NCBI GenBank assembly: GCA_028564675.1
Contig: JAOVVO010000041.1
Location: 174,942 to 238,941 of the forward strand
Direction of reading: 5' to 3'
From: Onchocerca lupi
Taxonomy: Eukaryota; Nematoda; Chromadorea; Rhabditida; Onchocercidae
Length of the DNA: 64,000 nucleotides
In this document: positions 62,101-64,000 of the stretch, in pieces
How positions within the stretch are numbered: position 1 is the stretch's first letter
Layout of the letters: each line of letters opens with the position of its first letter
Translations under genes and position numbers: made by a program
The notes under the pieces: generated by a model
What the model saw: only the letters and a program-made list of their open reading frames with translations
Database searches by the model: none
Told to the model about the DNA's origin: nothing

Positions 62101-63520
62101 CGGACATTTTGCTAAACATTCCCAATTATTCCCTTGCTGCATCCGGATATTCAAACATTCAGTGCAATTTAGTGTTGTTGGACCATTGCAAGTTTTACAT
62201 TGTGGTTGGCATTTCTGGCATTTTTCACCCTCGACATAATATCTTAAAAACGCCCCGAATTATTTAAATCATCAAGTTTAATATTTCATGTTAGCAATCA
62301 TTATTTTCTCACGCTCAATTTTATTGGTGATCAAAAAAATTAACCCTTCTGAAGGACAAAAAGAGGAGCACTTATCGTCCATCTCATAATCGGCGCATTT
62401 AACACACATGCTGGGTCCTTCACCCCAGCATCCATAATTTTGATCACAAGTTTCGTCACAAATTTTCCCCACATTTTCTGGAAAAATTAGAATGGCAGAA
62501 CAATATAGAGAAAATAATTACAATAAATATAATCAATTGATTATGAGGAATAATTGATATATATTACCGCAAACATCTGGAAGTTGATTTTTAATTATTT
62601 TTAGATCGATAGTAACATTCCCTTGTATGATCTCTTTCCAGTAATCTTTTATTGTATCTAGGTAGCAAAGTTTAGGATTATTTCCAATGTAGACAAGTCC
62701 ATTCTTTATTTTTTTCAATGATCGTAGTCCGAGTTGCTTCAGATTATGGTTGCTGGTTACTAACAATGCAATTTGGTCACTGAAATGTCACTTTTAGTTT
62801 TTTGAACCTTTCAATAAAAATACATAGTATACTTTGTGAATTAATTAATTCTTTAAGCAGTTTACTATTTTCAATATTCTTTTACATTAATACAGGCATA
62901 ATTCAATCAAAAGTCCTCAAAGATCCATTACTGAATGTAAAAATTTAATCAAAAATTCGACGAAAAATTTGGCTAAAATTTCTATGTTACTCAACATACG
63001 GAAGTTTCCGTCCTTCAATCGTTGTCAGACTTCGAAGGAAATTTAGCGATTCAGGAGAATAGTCAGCGGCTTGAACATTTACATATTCAGTAACAATTTT
63101 CACTTTACTCAAAGCTTCCAACATTTCGACTGTTAATTTTTCTATGTCGATTGGTGGCCTTCTAGAAATTCATTAATCAACTGATTTACTGAATTAGTAA
63201 GATTTCAGAAGTCTTAATTGAAACAGGAATAAATGAATAGACAACTTTGAAGGAACCGAAGTTATACAAAACTGAAAATCTGACTCGGCTGGACCTAAAT
63301 GCGTAATCTTTTAAAAATATTGCAAGATTCTGTTCATTCTTCCAAGGCATCAAATAGAAGAAATTCGAAATAAAAGAAATTTCCAACAGATACCCATTAG
63401 AAAAGAATTTTCGGTGAGGTTCAAAAGGATGGCGTAGAATCTCAACGAAACCTTCGATAAGCGTGCAGTTTTCCAAATCTCCAATATTACTCGAGTCTAT
63501 TGGCTCATCCAAATAGCAAG
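56132..63520 (-). CDS. let-23: EGF-receptor-type tyrosine kinase LET-23, 3' part (partial)
   Basis: Receptor for LIN-3/EGF-type ligands. Eighteen exons: 63520-63394, 63161-63000, 62779-62568, 62477-62345, 62242-62039, 61851-61662, 61195-61059, 60822-60669, 60469-60350, 60115-60011, 59550-59353, 59035-58745, 58572-58420, 58254-58032, 57523-57432, 57273-57091, 56675-56498 and 56292-56132, about 1,006 residues. In order: receptor L2 domain (LENCTLIEGF, LGLRSLKKIKNG), cysteine-rich domain 2 (CDQNYGCWGEGP onward), a TM helix (IIIISALCAAIFIVALVVCF), then the kinase with GQGAFGTVFL, VAIK, HRDLAARN, DFG and APE, all catalytic residues present. The tail has YxN tyrosines and ends ETETSL. Signal peptide, L1 and CR1 lie beyond the right edge. 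The exon before the TM is uncertain: a better acceptor at 60092 does not keep phase. Confidence 0.96.
61332..61369. repeat. Short hairpin in a LET-23 intron
   Basis: Arms 61332-61346 and 61355-61369 (GCAAGAAATTCTTTT and near-complement) pair with one mismatch, loop 8 nt. A direct repeat GGTGATTTATAAG lies nearby at about 61292 and 61319. Confidence 0.8.
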
Positions 63521-63921
63521 CTAAAAAAATTTAATCAAGTAACGGTATCTTGATTAACGTATTTAGAATGACCTTAGCAGCTAAAGCAACAGTTATTATT
63601 TTCACAAAATAACGAGATTTACAATATGTTATGATTGTGTTTTTCTCCTCTTGCACCTAAATTGAACGGTTTTTGTTCTGAATTATTTGGATCATTCATT
63701 CCAAGATCAAATCAAATTGCATTCATTAATCTGATAAGTTTAGTTAAGAAACATCAAATAAAATGTTCTGCGCAAATATAAAAATGCTTTTCATAAGACA
63801 TGCTGCATTACAGTTTAGATTTCCATCTGTAATTAAACACCAATAGGAAGTTGATACTTTGAGATTTGAGTTTGAGTGACTCAATAAGTTTATTGATATA
63901 TTTTTATTTCTTACAAATCAT

Positions 63922-63978
<57 letters not shown>

Positions 63979-64000
63979 GTGATAGCAGCGAAGAAGAATG
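63521..64000. other. LET-23 intron reaching the window edge
   Basis: The most 5' visible LET-23 exon is entered in phase 1, so this is intronic sequence. I see no further exon before the edge. Confidence 0.6.
63925..63976 (+). repeat. AT dinucleotide microsatellite
   Basis: Twenty-six perfect AT units in the LET-23 intron. Confidence 0.97.

Overview
The window is nuclear DNA from a nematode, most likely a clade III (filarial-type) parasite. It is very AT-rich, with short exons, introns of about 100 bp to over 4 kb, TTTTCAG-like acceptors, and acceptor-like sites just 5' of several start codons, as expected for spliced-leader trans-splicing. The gene content is metazoan and nematode-typical: an innexin, a cuticle collagen, a LET-23-type EGF receptor and a heteromeric-type amino-acid transporter. 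The species call is inference. All gene models were built by hand from splice signals, reading-frame phase and family motifs.

Layout from left to right. (+) 793-8940: VPS4, the ESCRT-III disassembly ATPase, 9 exons. Nested in its 4.2 kb fourth intron on the opposite strand (3157-5053) is a complete 4-exon 7TM receptor gene. (+) 12501-16857: SLC7/LAT-type amino-acid transporter, 10 exons, convergent with (-) 17593-22018: secreted DOMON plus cytochrome b561 protein (ferric-reductase-like), 11 exons. 22019-27398: gene-poor, with two striking inverted repeats. (-) 27399-30626: PHAF1/UPF0183 protein, 13 exons. (-) 31506-34436: type 5 (tartrate-resistant) acid phosphatase, 8 exons, divergent from (+) 35747-38026: four-TM MARVEL protein ending in seven 21-residue tandem repeats. 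38027-43566: gene-poor, with a collagen relic. (-) 43567-48579: innexin, 10 exons, with one non-canonical splice donor beside a 45-nt homopolymer. (+) 50775-52243: cuticle collagen pseudogene with intact exon phases but two nonsense codons. (-) 52697-52852: candidate 51-residue coiled-coil microprotein. (-) 56132-63520: 3' two thirds of a LET-23/EGFR receptor tyrosine kinase (L2 domain to C-terminus, 18 exons); its 5' part lies beyond the right edge.

The genes are functionally unrelated housekeeping and signalling loci; I see no operon-like tight cluster. VPS4 and PHAF1 both belong to membrane-remodelling/autophagy biology, and LET-23 is the vulval-induction EGF receptor, but nothing in the sequence shows co-regulation. 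The most unusual items are the nested receptor gene, two GC-AG introns, the innexin donor that reads AT, the cysteine-rich insert before the phosphatase domain, the MARVEL minisatellite tail, the collagen pseudogene and several near-perfect 15-27 bp hairpins in introns and intergenic DNA. I found no convincing wholly new multi-gene system.
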